DNA of 64,000 nt from Allofrancisella frigidaquae (lineage in GTDB: Bacteria > Pseudomonadota > Gammaproteobacteria > Francisellales > Francisellaceae). Position numbers and translations under genes: made by a program. The DNA lies in contig NZ_CP038017.1 of NCBI RefSeq assembly GCF_012222825.1, positions 1,610,181 through 1,674,180 of the forward strand. The letters are read 5' to 3'. The notes beneath the pieces are model-generated. The model did no database searches and was not told the origin of the DNA. It worked only from the letters and a program-made list of their open reading frames with translations. Positions 30,799 to 40,659 of this stretch are shown here, piece after piece (position 1 is the first letter of the stretch; every line of letters begins with the position of its first letter).

Positions 30799-30868
30799 AT
30801 ATCTTTATTATTTAAATTTTTTTAAGTATATTTATATATTAATATAATACATAAAGGGGTTTTATTAT

Positions 30869-31861
30869 ATGAATATTGATTTCAGCAAAGATATTATTGA
30901 GGCAACACGTTATTTCATCAAGGTAGTAGAACTAGGATCATACAGCTCTGTAAAAAAATTCTATAACGTTGAACTTAACACTATAAAAAGCAAGATAGAC
31001 ATATTAGAAAATTATCTTGGAGTTAAACTCATACAAAATATACACAATCGCATCACCCCAACAAAAAATGGTGTCAAATATTTTCATTCTTGTAGCAAAA
31101 TCTATAAGGATTTAGAAAGCACTATAGATAGCGTTAAAAATAATGGATTTAAAGAAAGACGAGCTATAAGAATACTGGGGTCTCCACTTTCTATAAAAGT
31201 AACTATAGATAGAGTAATACCCAAACTAAATCAAGGCTCCACTAGTAACTTAAAGTTTACTTTAGACAATTATGCCTTAAACCATCTAGACGGTAAAGAA
31301 TATCAATTTGAGACATATGATGTAATCTTAATAAATACAAAACATCTGGAACATATTGATTTAAATGATTGGATAATTTGTAAATCTGTCAATACCGCAA
31401 AACTACCTGCTCTAATATATGGGGATAAAAATTTTATAAAAGATTTACATAACGAACCCCAGAGAGTTCTAGAGACAGACTTGGTATTTAACCGATATGA
31501 CTGGGACCACAATATTTTTAACTTCACACATAAAGAAGATGCTGAAGATAACCATCAAAACAAAACCTATAGGTTCAACCCTAATAAAATAAAATATCTA
31601 GTTAGTAATGAAGTACAAAAATCTAATATTATAAAAAAAGAGAATGTAATTGGTTTTATGCCTAAATTTTACTACGACTCACTGATGAAAGATTCCGAAT
31701 ATATTGACTTTATAAGAGGCTTTGAGGTAGATTTTCTCATAGAATCTTTTTTAGTTTTAGTATACAAGTATTCAAAGCATAAAGATAAGTTAGTTGAGGC
31801 ATTTAGAACTGAGTTGTTAGAATTATTAGGAAATGATTTAGGAAGCCATGATGTTAGTTAA
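30869..31861 (+). CDS. LysR-type transcriptional regulator
   Basis: The 330-residue protein has an N-terminal winged helix-turn-helix (about 8-70: FIKVVELGSYSSVKKFYNVE, then LENYLGVKLIQ and RITPTKNGVKYF). This matches the LysR pattern, although the recognition helix is unusually Asn/Thr/Lys-rich. The effector domain is poorly conserved. Typical LysR genes sit beside their targets, so the nitroreductase just upstream is a candidate target. It converges on the next gene with a 14-bp gap. Confidence 0.8.
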   Translation: MNIDFSKDIIEATRYFIKVVELGSYSSVKKFYNVELNTIKSKIDILENYLGVKLIQNIHNRITPTKNGVKYFHSCSKIYKDLESTIDSVKNNGFKERRAIRILGSPLSIKVTIDRVIPKLNQGSTSNLKFTLDNYALNHLDGKEYQFETYDVILINTKHLEHIDLNDWIICKSVNTAKLPALIYGDKNFIKDLHNEPQRVLETDLVFNRYDWDHNIFNFTHKEDAEDNHQNKTYRFNPNKIKYLVSNEVQKSNIIKKENVIGFMPKFYYDSLMKDSEYIDFIRGFEVDFLIESFLVLVYKYSKHKDKLVEAFRTELLELLGNDLGSHDVS

Positions 31862-31875
31862 TAACTAAATTGAAG

Positions 31876-33336
31876 CTAAATGTCTCTATATACTTTAGGT
31901 AATTTTGACTTATCCCAGGCTTCTATTTTCTCAAAGTCAGGTTCAAAAGTAAATTGTCCATCTGGTGTAATACCAGCATACATTTTCAGGTAAAAATACA
32001 AACTTCCTTTTTGCTTTTTATTAGGCAGTAGCTCTAAACAACCTTTATAAAAAGAAGTAAACTTTTTTATAAAATCATTTCCAAATAAACAGAGTTTGTT
32101 AACAGTTAGCATAGGTATATTAAAATTTTCCGCTTGAGATAAAACAAAATATAGATGATTTTCTATAAAAATGGAAAACATCTCAAGATAGTTTTTTAGT
32201 AGGAAACCCCTGATTTGTCCTGTTATACCATGCCTATTCCAAGCTCCATAATACGGAGAATTAAACGATATATTTAGAGTTTTCCCAGTAATACTTGTTA
32301 TCAGTAAAGCAATTATAGACGATGAAAGAACAGGTTTTAACATACCAAAAGCTATACCCTTAGATATTAAATGGGATAATGTATCTCGCTGCATTATGGC
32401 TTCACCAGATATATACGTTTCTCGGAAACCTTTTAGTAACGCTGCTGTTGAATGAAGGTTTGTTGTGTTTTGCTTAAATTTTAGTTCATAAGCTAATATA
32501 CCATTACATATATTATCAACACCCTTAAGAATGTCTCTAGTATTTAAAAATAGCTCATCTAGTTTTATAAATAAGTCAGTATCTTCTGGTACCTCTCGGA
32601 ATTCTGCTATTCTACCACTATTAAAATCTCTAAAGCTTTTTTCTTTTAACATCTTTTTCCCTAGATCAGAGAATTTTTTAAAACTTTTATAATCAAGAAA
32701 GTCTTTTGCCTGAGTTTTTAAGCTAGAGTCTGACTGACAAATAAAAGCCCATAGCTTTTCACTTTCAGAAATCTGATCTAAATAAAGCTGATCTAAAAAG
32801 CTTTCTTCATATAGTGATGTATTTATATTCATTAAAGTATTTCCTATGACATTAAAAAGTTTCAAAATAACTTTTTTATGGCGGGTATCAGGAGTTAAGT
32901 AATATGCTAGCAACCGCTCCATATCATAAAAATCAAGCACGGAGACATTATTGTTTACTTCCAAATATTTTGGATCTATTATAGAGGCATAATGAAACAC
33001 CGATAGCGCTATAAAAGAGTAATGAGTCGTTATAAAACATCTTTTACATTTGTCTTGGCTTATTTGATTTAACCTTCTTCCAAGACCTATAAAAAGCTTT
33101 TTGAGCTCTTCATCACTATCTCTATTTAAAATAGCCTTTATCCGGTTAGCTTTTTCAAGCTCTATAGTTGTTATCTCATTTATATGAACCCCTTGACCTT
33201 TAATATTCAACATTAAATTACCAATAGCTAAATTGACGTGGTTTTTATTATTTTGAATTGCATATAGACCAGTAAATGAATCGATGCCTTTTAGAAAAGC
33301 TTTTTTTACAGCTTCTATAGATATCAGCTTTATCAT
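31876..33336 (-). CDS. Hypothetical protein of 486 residues, unrecognised
   Basis: I do not recognise this protein. It has no signal peptide and is mostly soluble in composition, apart from one hydrophobic stretch near residues 345-360 (PVLSSSIIALLITSI). A Cys-x2-Cys (CKRC) lies near residue 97. The sequence is rich in Lys, Leu, Phe and Tyr, and helical in look. It is 27 bp downstream of a cytochrome b561 gene on the same strand and may share its transcript. It could be a lineage-specific protein. Confidence 0.75.
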   Translation of the reverse strand: MIKLISIEAVKKAFLKGIDSFTGLYAIQNNKNHVNLAIGNLMLNIKGQGVHINEITTIELEKANRIKAILNRDSDEELKKLFIGLGRRLNQISQDKCKRCFITTHYSFIALSVFHYASIIDPKYLEVNNNVSVLDFYDMERLLAYYLTPDTRHKKVILKLFNVIGNTLMNINTSLYEESFLDQLYLDQISESEKLWAFICQSDSSLKTQAKDFLDYKSFKKFSDLGKKMLKEKSFRDFNSGRIAEFREVPEDTDLFIKLDELFLNTRDILKGVDNICNGILAYELKFKQNTTNLHSTAALLKGFRETYISGEAIMQRDTLSHLISKGIAFGMLKPVLSSSIIALLITSITGKTLNISFNSPYYGAWNRHGITGQIRGFLLKNYLEMFSIFIENHLYFVLSQAENFNIPMLTVNKLCLFGNDFIKKFTSFYKGCLELLPNKKQKGSLYFYLKMYAGITPDGQFTFEPDFEKIEAWDKSKLPKVYRDI

Positions 33337-33363
33337 TTCTCCCCTCCAAAAAAATCGGCTGTT

Positions 33364-33927
33364 TTATTTGAAAACTTTCTCCTTATATTTGTTAGTGTTT
33401 TTAGAAACTTTTATTTTCGAATAAGAAATAGTTCTACTTGTTAATAAATAATTAGATAAACCTACTAAAATATGAACAAATACTATACCTAACCCAAGAT
33501 ATGCTAAGTATTCATGCATATTCTTTAACTGTATAACTTGTTCTTTTGGCATGGTGTCAAGAATACTTGGCAATCCAAATGGTATTGTATATGTACCTTT
33601 TGCACTTATTATACACCAACCTAAAATAGGCATAATTATTAACCAAGAATATAAAAACCCATGAACTACTTTGGCCGAAAAATCACGCAAAAAACTATAA
33701 TCTGATCTCTGAAATATAGCAAACTGCTTTAAAATAATCCTACAAATGGTTAAAAATAAAATACTAAAACCTATATATAAGTGCGAGCTTTTCATAAAAT
33801 TGTAAAAAACTGTGTTTTTACCAAAAGTGCTTCTAAACTCTATAGATATAAATACTAAGATTAACAAAACAACCGTAAACCAGTGAAGGGCCATAATAAT
33901 TTTTTTAACTAGATCTCTTTTTAGCAT
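33364..33927 (-). CDS. Cytochrome b561 family protein
   Basis: A diheme inner-membrane cytochrome of 187 residues with four helices. Candidate heme His residues are in IMALHWFTVVLL (helix 1), KSSHLYIGFSILF (helix 2), KVVHGFLYSWLIIMPILGW (helix 3) and MHEYLAYLGLGIVFVHILVGL (helix 4), the pattern of CybB-type proteins. It could oxidise quinol, as E. coli CybB does with superoxide, but the partner here is unknown. Confidence 0.88.
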   Translation of the reverse strand: MLKRDLVKKIIMALHWFTVVLLILVFISIEFRSTFGKNTVFYNFMKSSHLYIGFSILFLTICRIILKQFAIFQRSDYSFLRDFSAKVVHGFLYSWLIIMPILGWCIISAKGTYTIPFGLPSILDTMPKEQVIQLKNMHEYLAYLGLGIVFVHILVGLSNYLLTSRTISYSKIKVSKNTNKYKEKVFK

Positions 33928-33999
33928 ACTTTGAAAAAAATATAATATCTTAATTCTAAATTATAAGCCAACAGAGACTTTTAGGAAAATATTTTACAG

Positions 34000-34995
34000 C
34001 TAAAAACTACCAAAAGAATGATATAGTATGGTATAGATGATCCCTGTAACAAAGATACACGCAGGTATGGTTAGTAGCCATGCGGTTGCTAGCTTTTTAA
34101 CAACTCTCCAATTAACTCCTGAATCAGCAAAGCCAGCACCCATGATTGAACCTGATGCAACTTGAGTAGTACTAACTGGTAAGCCTATATGAGAAGCACC
34201 TAAAACTAATAATCCTGAACTTAACTCGGCTGAAACAGCATTTGTAGGCTCAAGTTTCGAAAGTTTTGTACTTAAGGTTTTTATGATTTTTTTACCACCA
34301 GAAAGAGTCCCCAAACCCATAGCTGCACCACAAACTATTATAACCCAATCTGGAACTACAGTGCTCTGTACTAAACCGGCACTTAATAATGCTAAGGTTA
34401 TAATTGACATAGTTTTTTGAGCATCATTTGAACCATGCGAAAAGGATAATAAACTAGTTGATACTACTTGTAACTCCCTAATGTATTTGTTAGTAAGTCT
34501 TACATTTTTTACTTGAGTAAAAATATTTAACAAAACTATACAAACAATTAAAGCTACGAAAAAAGCTAAAATTGGTGAGCTAATCATTGGTACAAGAACC
34601 TTATTAACTACTGTAATGTAATTAACGTCTTTATAGCTAGCTCCTATTATAACAGCCCCTACTAAAGAGCCTATTAGGGCATGAGATGAGCTTGACGGGA
34701 TCCCAAAATACCATGTGAAAAAATTCCAACTTATAGCTCCTAACAAGGCAGATACAAGAACTATATCTGAAACTATACTTGTATCTACAAGGCCTTTTGA
34801 GATAGTAGCTGCTACAGCAGTACCAAAAAATGCTCCTAAAAAATTAAAAAAAGCGGCTAGACCTATAGCTTGGTAAGGTGTTAAAGATTTAGTAGCTATT
34901 GGTGTAGCAACGACATTTGCTGCATCGTGAAAACCATTTGTAAACTCAAAAAATAAAGCCACGCAAATGATTATTATTAACATTGAGGTAACCAT
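34000..34995 (-). CDS. pit: Low-affinity inorganic phosphate transporter (Pit family)
   Basis: A proton-coupled metal-phosphate symporter in the inner membrane. The 331-residue protein has about ten helices and the duplicated PHO4 signatures: GFHDAANVVATPIATK in the N-terminal half and FSHGSNDAQKTMSI in the C-terminal half. It is shorter than the roughly 500-residue PitA of E. coli, in keeping with the compact Pit subgroup. It follows a DUF47 gene by 16 bp, the usual arrangement. Confidence 0.9.
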   Translation of the reverse strand: MVTSMLIIIICVALFFEFTNGFHDAANVVATPIATKSLTPYQAIGLAAFFNFLGAFFGTAVAATISKGLVDTSIVSDIVLVSALLGAISWNFFTWYFGIPSSSSHALIGSLVGAVIIGASYKDVNYITVVNKVLVPMISSPILAFFVALIVCIVLLNIFTQVKNVRLTNKYIRELQVVSTSLLSFSHGSNDAQKTMSIITLALLSAGLVQSTVVPDWVIIVCGAAMGLGTLSGGKKIIKTLSTKLSKLEPTNAVSAELSSGLLVLGASHIGLPVSTTQVASGSIMGAGFADSGVNWRVVKKLATAWLLTIPACIFVTGIIYTILYHSFGSF

Positions 34996-35011
34996 TATAA
35001 CAAAATCCTAT

Positions 35012-35668
35012 TTAAACTTCTTTTACATATATTCTCATTATTGATTCTGCGACAGCTGTACAAGTTGAAATAGCATTCTCTATAGTTTTGTAGATATCTT
35101 TAACCTTCATTATAAAAATAATATCGCCCTCTTCAAAATGAGAAAATTTCTTAAGAGCATAGCCTAGATCCTCTAAAACATTCTCATCTAAAACAGTTAT
35201 TCTTGTGTAAAGTGATTTAAGAGTTTTATAATCGCCTTTACTAAAAGCTTTCATCATACCATCTAGAACTTTTGTCATTTTTCTAAGAGTTTCAACACAG
35301 TTTGATAAATATAGGTTAACGTTGCCTCTTTCCTCTTCCATTAGGATTTGCATATAGCGATAAGCTCTTACGATTCGCTTATTCAGCTTTGAAAGTAGAG
35401 TTATAATATTATGTAATTCGACTCTATCTATAGGTGTTACAAAATATCTGGCTAACTCATGATCAATTTTATTAGCTAACTCAACTGTGACGGTTCTAGT
35501 TAGTCTTAACTCTTCTGCAAGCTCAGATATCGTTAGATTATCCTTCTCTTTCATTATCTGATCTAAAATCCTTGCTGACTCTTCTACACTCTCTGTAGCC
35601 TGTATCAATAGGTCAAAAAATATCTTATCTTGACTTGGAATTAAGGTTTTTACTAGTTTTCGCAACAT
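35012..35668 (-). CDS. DUF47 PhoU-like Pit accessory protein
   Basis: A 218-residue, all-helical cytoplasmic protein of the DUF47 family (PhoU fold). It is rich in charged heptads and has no membrane segment. Genes of this family precede pit genes in many bacteria and are thought to modulate transport. Here it is directly upstream of pit by 16 bp, which supports the call. Direct metal-binding residues were not identified. Confidence 0.85.
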   Translation of the reverse strand: MLRKLVKTLIPSQDKIFFDLLIQATESVEESARILDQIMKEKDNLTISELAEELRLTRTVTVELANKIDHELARYFVTPIDRVELHNIITLLSKLNKRIVRAYRYMQILMEEERGNVNLYLSNCVETLRKMTKVLDGMMKAFSKGDYKTLKSLYTRITVLDENVLEDLGYALKKFSHFEEGDIIFIMKVKDIYKTIENAISTCTAVAESIMRIYVKEV

Positions 35669-35745
35669 TATAAATGGTTCCTCTAATTTAGAGTTAGTTA
35701 CGATGAGAAGTTTATAACAAAAAAATAGATAAAAACACTCTTAAT

Positions 35746-36573
35746 TTACGAAAAAAGGTTTTTTGTAAAAAGAGTATTAAACTTAGAATTTAATTCTATT
35801 GCTTCATCGAAACTAACAAGCTTAAATCTTAAATGGGCCTTTGGTACAAACTGAGCAAGTTTATTTATATCTGGCTCAACGACTATAGTCACTCTTGGAT
35901 AACCACCTACAGTTTGTCTATGGCGCATCAAAACTATCGGTCCACCTGGAGAGAGCTGTATTGTACCATCAACTACAGGTTGTGAGATCATTTCTACTTT
36001 CTTAATAGGCAAAGCATTACCATCTAGAGAGATCCCCATTTGACTTGAGTTTGGTGAGATTGTCCAAACTTGCTCAAAAAAACCATTATCTTCTAGAATA
36101 TCAAACTCTGGGCCCTTAATTACTCGTATATAGTTATTTTTATAGTTTGAATCTATAAACTGCTCAATTTCTTTTGACCTTTTCTTACCAATATCTACAA
36201 TTTGGTTGGAAGTTTGAGCTATAGCAAAAATTAAAGTACGAAACCCAGTCTTAATACCACTGAATTCTAGTGTATCTCCTTTTTTAAAAGACTGTATTTG
36301 GTTGTATACTATTTGTTTGCCGCCCATAGAAGTATTTTCGTAAGTTGCTCCACACAATATAAAAAGCAAATCTTCTTCAGCTGTTATTTTCGCAGGGTAA
36401 ATCATCTCTATGGCTTGAAAATCTAAAGGCTGATTAAATAACTGATAAGCAACTCTAAAACTTAATTGATCTTGAGCGCCACCAAGAGATATACCCTTAT
36501 CTTGAAAGCCATATAGTCTTTCATAAACAGGGAACGATAACCCTCCTTTCACGGAAAATATTTTTGTTTGCAT
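35746..36573 (-). CDS. pxpC: 5-oxoprolinase subunit PxpC
   Basis: PxpC is the biotin-dependent-carboxyltransferase-like (KipA/AHS2) subunit of prokaryotic 5-oxoprolinase, which hydrolyses 5-oxoproline to glutamate with ATP. The 275-residue protein has the family segments GISLGGAQDQLSFRVA, RVIKGPEFDILE, SQMGISLDG, IQLSPGGPIVLMRHRQTVGGYPR. It is the last of pxpB-pxpA-pxpC, 2 bp after pxpA. Confidence 0.88.
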   Translation of the reverse strand: MQTKIFSVKGGLSFPVYERLYGFQDKGISLGGAQDQLSFRVAYQLFNQPLDFQAIEMIYPAKITAEEDLLFILCGATYENTSMGGKQIVYNQIQSFKKGDTLEFSGIKTGFRTLIFAIAQTSNQIVDIGKKRSKEIEQFIDSNYKNNYIRVIKGPEFDILEDNGFFEQVWTISPNSSQMGISLDGNALPIKKVEMISQPVVDGTIQLSPGGPIVLMRHRQTVGGYPRVTIVVEPDINKLAQFVPKAHLRFKLVSFDEAIELNSKFNTLFTKNLFS

Positions 36574-36575
36574 AC

Positions 36576-37274
36576 TTAGCCTTTATGATTATATATTTCT
36601 TTTACAAGTGCTAGTGCTATTTTACTATCAGAATGAACACAAATCGTCTCGGAATTAAAAGCAACTTTTTTATTGGCTATCTTTATAAAACCTTCTTTTA
36701 GATCCATATATTGAGACAGTGCCTTGTTTAAATCATGGATTTCTGCATTTGGCGTACCTCTAGGGATAAGCATAGGATTATTGTTTTTATCTAACATATA
36801 CCCTCTTTCTGCAAAACTCTCTTTAAGTATCTTTATGTCATTTTGTTCTGCATATTTTCGTAATATACCAACAGGACTAACTAAAAGCTCTTCTATATCT
36901 CTATCTAAGCACCATGTTACAAAAAAATTAGCTAACTTATCATCAACGTTTAATTGATTATATAATGCCCCATGTGGCTTAATAGCTTTTATAGTACCAT
37001 CAAAAAGAGCTAGCTGCTGATCAAAAGACTTTTGTAAAGAGGTATTATCAATACTAATAACTTTTCTACCAAAATTTTGTTTGTCTGGGTAAGATATATG
37101 AGCAGTTATTTTAACGTTATTCTCATTACAAAGCTTTGTATAATACTCAACACTTTGCTTATCGCCAGCATGTCCAGAGCAAGCTATATTTGCAATATCA
37201 ATATAATTAACTAACTCATCATCTGTTGGATGAGCTACTCCTCTTTCTCCTAAATCACAGTTGACTAAAAACAT
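36576..37274 (-). CDS. pxpA: 5-oxoprolinase subunit PxpA
   Basis: PxpA (LamB/YcsF family) opens the oxoproline ring in the PxpABC complex. The 232-residue protein has an N-terminal NCDLGER, the segment IANIACSGHAGD, ITAHISYPDKQNFGR, AIKPHGALYNQ and a C-terminal ETICVHSDSKIALALV, all typical. It lies between pxpB and pxpC with 2-bp gaps, so all three should be translated together. Confidence 0.92.
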   Translation of the reverse strand: MFLVNCDLGERGVAHPTDDELVNYIDIANIACSGHAGDKQSVEYYTKLCNENNVKITAHISYPDKQNFGRKVISIDNTSLQKSFDQQLALFDGTIKAIKPHGALYNQLNVDDKLANFFVTWCLDRDIEELLVSPVGILRKYAEQNDIKILKESFAERGYMLDKNNNPMLIPRGTPNAEIHDLNKALSQYMDLKEGFIKIANKKVAFNSETICVHSDSKIALALVKEIYNHKG

Positions 37275-37276
37275 AA

Positions 37277-37903
37277 CTAAACTTCCCTAAAAATCACTTT
37301 ATCTGCTGGGTTAAAACTAGAAAAATTTCTAAAAGCTGTTTTACCAATAATATTCCAACCACTTGGAGTATCCGTTGTAAATATAGTAGTCTGCGAGCCA
37401 CCTATCCCAACAGAGCCAACATCTATTTTATTTCTTGGCGTAGCCAGTCTAGGCAAACTTAAACTAGTATCTAGTCCCAATAAATACGGTAAGTACGGTT
37501 TAAAGCCAAGCATTGCTATATGGTACTCTGCTGCTGTGTGTCTTTTTATTATTTCCGGCACACTTAAGCCTAGTTTTTGTGAAGCAGATTCTAAATCTAC
37601 ACCAACATACTCAACATCAATATAATGCGTTTTAAATTCTATATAGCTACTATAATCAACTGATTCTATTCTACTAATGATTTTGTTTTGTAAGGATAAA
37701 AAATCGTTAGTATAAAGAAAATGAAAAGCTATTGAGTTATATGCCGGTACAATGTCATGAATCTTTAAATCGTTACAAAATGACTTATCTTCTGAAATAG
37801 ACTTATAAATTCTAAGGATCTTAAGATTATCATCTATAGAAAGTCGATCACTTAGGTTATAAACAAAGCAACTTTCACTTAAAAAATAGTAACTCATAAA
37901 CAA
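37277..37903 (-). CDS. pxpB: 5-oxoprolinase subunit PxpB
   Basis: PxpB (KipI/AHS1 family) is the ATP-dependent subunit of 5-oxoprolinase. The 208-residue protein has the family segments IVPAYNSIAFHFLY, HIAMLGFKPYLPYLLGLD, LPRLATPRNKIDVGSVGIGGSQTTIF and TPSGWNIIGKT. It is the first of the three pxp genes. An MFS permease gene starts about 1.3 kb upstream on the same strand and could supply the substrate. Confidence 0.9.
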   Translation of the reverse strand: MFMSYYFLSESCFVYNLSDRLSIDDNLKILRIYKSISEDKSFCNDLKIHDIVPAYNSIAFHFLYTNDFLSLQNKIISRIESVDYSSYIEFKTHYIDVEYVGVDLESASQKLGLSVPEIIKRHTAAEYHIAMLGFKPYLPYLLGLDTSLSLPRLATPRNKIDVGSVGIGGSQTTIFTTDTPSGWNIIGKTAFRNFSSFNPADKVIFREV

Positions 37904-37946
37904 TATGCAGCAAGTATACCTTTATATACTATTTTACAGATTAGTT

Positions 37947-39179
37947 TTATTTTGAGGTACCTTTTTTGCAGATCTCTGGTTCTAATGTATATAATGTTAT
38001 CAAACCAACTATAGCACTTAGACATATAACACCAACAGCTGCATAATCAGAGAACTTACCTGCTAAGTAAAAGCATACAAATGGCAATAAGCCTCCATAT
38101 ACCCCAAACCCTATATTATAGGCCAGAGCAAAGCCTGTATAGCGTACATCTTTTGGAAAACAGTCTGTGAATATTACCATAATATTGCCATAAAAAACCC
38201 CAAAGATTACTCCCATGACTATAAAGAAAAATACCAATAGCTCACTATTTGCCTTGTATAGCGCATACATTGGCAAAGGTAAAATAAGCATCAAAACTAA
38301 TCCTGCTGTAATTATGACTTTTGTAGCAAAAAACTTCGTCAGCCTAGCAGCCAAAGCACAAGATCCTATAAACACAGCTAAGCTTATAGTAGTTAGTAAA
38401 GCTACATTGGTGTGAGTTTGACCAAGTACTTCCTTAATAATATTAGGCAATATAGTAATCTGAAAGTATGCTACAACTGCTCCAGGAAAACATAATAGTA
38501 TCATATACAAAATACTCGCCTTATACTCTAAAAATAATAATGTTAGCTTAACCTGAGTTTTTGGTGCACTTTTTTCCTCTTTCGCACCACTATGTTTAAT
38601 AAAGAATGACAAAATCACTAAAAGAATTGCTACAGCAAATAAGATTCTCCAGCCTCCATTTGCCATAAGTTCATCTGGTATAAAATAACTAATAACCTGA
38701 AAACTAACTATAGCAAGTAATATTCCACCAAAAGCGCTTGCTATCACATTTGCTGAGGCTTTAGCTTTACCCAAGGCTGTAGTTTCACCTTCTATAAGAA
38801 TAACAACAGAACCACTATATTGCCCCCCAATTGCTATACCTTGTAATATTCTAAAAACTACTAATAATAAAGGCGCTAAAATTCCTATCATAGTATATGG
38901 TGGTAACAAAGCCATACCTACTGTAGGAACTCCCATAAAAAATGCTGCCCAAGCAAGAGCTGAGATACGTGATTTTTTATCTCCTATGTAGCCAAAAATA
39001 ATTCCACCAAGTGGTCTAGCAAGAAAACCTACAGCAAAAGCACCAAAAGCAAATAAAAAGTTGGTAAAAGAGTTATTAAATGGAAAAAATGCAGCGCCTA
39101 TATATCCTGCACAAAATGAATACACAGTAAATTCATACCACTCTGCTGAACTTGCAAGAAGAACTAGTAGTTTTTTCAT
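37947..39179 (-). CDS. MFS transporter, metabolite:H+ symporter type
   Basis: The 410-residue protein has twelve predicted helices. The start SSAEWYEFTVYSFCAGYIGA, the segment FLARPLGGIIFGYIGDKKSR and RILQGIAIGGQYSGSVV belong to the MHS subfamily (ProP-, ShiA- and KgtP-like). The substrate is not clear. It lies 43 bp upstream of pxpB on the same strand, so oxoproline or a related amino or dicarboxylic acid is a reasonable guess. Confidence 0.85.
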   Translation of the reverse strand: MKKLLVLLASSAEWYEFTVYSFCAGYIGAAFFPFNNSFTNFLFAFGAFAVGFLARPLGGIIFGYIGDKKSRISALAWAAFFMGVPTVGMALLPPYTMIGILAPLLLVVFRILQGIAIGGQYSGSVVILIEGETTALGKAKASANVIASAFGGILLAIVSFQVISYFIPDELMANGGWRILFAVAILLVILSFFIKHSGAKEEKSAPKTQVKLTLLFLEYKASILYMILLCFPGAVVAYFQITILPNIIKEVLGQTHTNVALLTTISLAVFIGSCALAARLTKFFATKVIITAGLVLMLILPLPMYALYKANSELLVFFFIVMGVIFGVFYGNIMVIFTDCFPKDVRYTGFALAYNIGFGVYGGLLPFVCFYLAGKFSDYAAVGVICLSAIVGLITLYTLEPEICKKGTSK

Positions 39180-39260
39180 AAAAATCTGAAAGTAAAATCT
39201 GTATATTGTTTTATTAAATTATAAAAAAACAAAAAAATATAGCTTTTTAATGGAAATTCT

Positions 39261-40600
39261 GGGACTTTCCAAATAAATGTGTAAATTCTTAATTAACCTG
39301 CTAGATTATTTCTAGCGAAATATTAAGGATAGAAACAATGTCTAAGAATAAGAAGTCAGAAGATATTTACACAGCTATTGCAGATCAAATAATAGATTCA
39401 GGTGTTGATATTAATCAAATGTTTGAGAAAGATGGTTTGCTAAAGCAACTAACAAAACGATTATTAGAAAAAGCACTAGATGCAGAAATGAATAGTCATC
39501 TTGGTTATTCAAAACACCAAAGGACTAATTCATCAAATGCTAGGAATGGCTATAGTAACAAGACATTAGCTACAGACACAGGTAATTTGGAAATATCAGT
39601 TCCACGAGATAGAGATAGTGACTTTGAACCTCAAATAGTTCCCAAAAGAGTCACCAAGATAAACGGCTTAGACCAAAAAATTATATCTTTGTATGCTAAA
39701 GGTATGAGTACTACAGATATCCAACAACAGTTATTTGAGTTATATGATACAAAGATAAGTACAAGCTTTATAAGTGATGTTACAGAAGCTATTATTGATG
39801 ATGTTAAAGCATGGCAAAATAGACCTTTAGAGTCAGTTTATCCAATAGTGTTTTTTGACTGTATAGTCGTTAAAGTTAGAGAAGACAAGCATATTATTAA
39901 TAAAGCTGTGTATGTGGCTCTTGGCATATCGTTAACTGGTCATAAGGATGTATTAGGTCTTTGGATCAGTCAAAATGAAGGTGCTAAATATTGGCTTAGT
40001 GTTTTTACTGAATTAAAGAATAGAGGCTTACAGGATATATTTATAGCATGTACTGATAATTTAAAAGGCATGTCTGATGCTATACAAGCTATATACCCTG
40101 AGACAAAGCATCAGCTTTGTATCGTTCATCAAATTCGTAATAGTCTTAAGTATGTGCCATATAAAGACAAGAAAGAGGTAGCTAGAGAGTTAAAGAAAAT
40201 ATATGATGCTGATACCATTGCAATAGCTCAATCTGAGCTTGATAACTTTGCAAATAAATATGATACTAAATATCCTTTAATTTCAAAGTCATGGATAAAT
40301 AATTGGGATAATTTAACTGTATTCTTGCAATATCCTCCAAAAATTCGTAAAGTTATTTACACTACTAATGCGATTGAATCGCTTAATAGCCAGTTTAGGA
40401 AAGTCATTAAGAATAAAAAGCTATTTCCTAAAGATGACTCTGTTTTCAAATCTTTGTACTTGGCTATAGATTATTTGACTAAAAAATGGTCTATGCCTGT
40501 TAAATATTGGAATGAGGCTATGCCTTATTTCGCTATCGAGTTTGAGCATAGAATTCAGAGATTCATGTAAGTGAATTTACACAGTTAAGTGGAAAGGCTC
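39261..40600 (+). mobile_element. IS256-family insertion sequence, copy 1
   Basis: A complete 1,340-bp element. The ends are imperfect inverted repeats matching at 23 of 28 positions (39261-39288 against 40573-40600). It is bounded by a perfect 8-bp direct target duplication, GAAATTCT, at 39253-39260 and 40601-40608. It carries one intact transposase gene. It sits between the MFS gene and a universal stress protein gene and breaks no gene. Bases shared with copy 2 define the boundaries exactly. Confidence 0.95.
39338..40570 (+). CDS. IS256-family (mutator-type) DDE transposase
   Basis: The transposase has 410 residues. Candidate DDE residues are D174 in VFFDCIVVKV, D240 in ACTDNLKG and E347 in TTNAIESLNSQFR, with the C-x2-H after the second Asp (CIVHQIRNSLKYV) typical of IS256/MULE transposases. 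The N-terminal region (LTKRLLEKALDAEMNSHLGY) is the usual DNA-binding start. The frame is intact, so the element is probably still active. Confidence 0.96.
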   Translation: MSKNKKSEDIYTAIADQIIDSGVDINQMFEKDGLLKQLTKRLLEKALDAEMNSHLGYSKHQRTNSSNARNGYSNKTLATDTGNLEISVPRDRDSDFEPQIVPKRVTKINGLDQKIISLYAKGMSTTDIQQQLFELYDTKISTSFISDVTEAIIDDVKAWQNRPLESVYPIVFFDCIVVKVREDKHIINKAVYVALGISLTGHKDVLGLWISQNEGAKYWLSVFTELKNRGLQDIFIACTDNLKGMSDAIQAIYPETKHQLCIVHQIRNSLKYVPYKDKKEVARELKKIYDADTIAIAQSELDNFANKYDTKYPLISKSWINNWDNLTVFLQYPPKIRKVIYTTNAIESLNSQFRKVIKNKKLFPKDDSVFKSLYLAIDYLTKKWSMPVKYWNEAMPYFAIEFEHRIQRFM

Positions 40601-40659
40601 GAAATTCTGTAAGAAATATACCTAAAACTTAAACCAAAATGAGAAAAATAAGACAAAAA

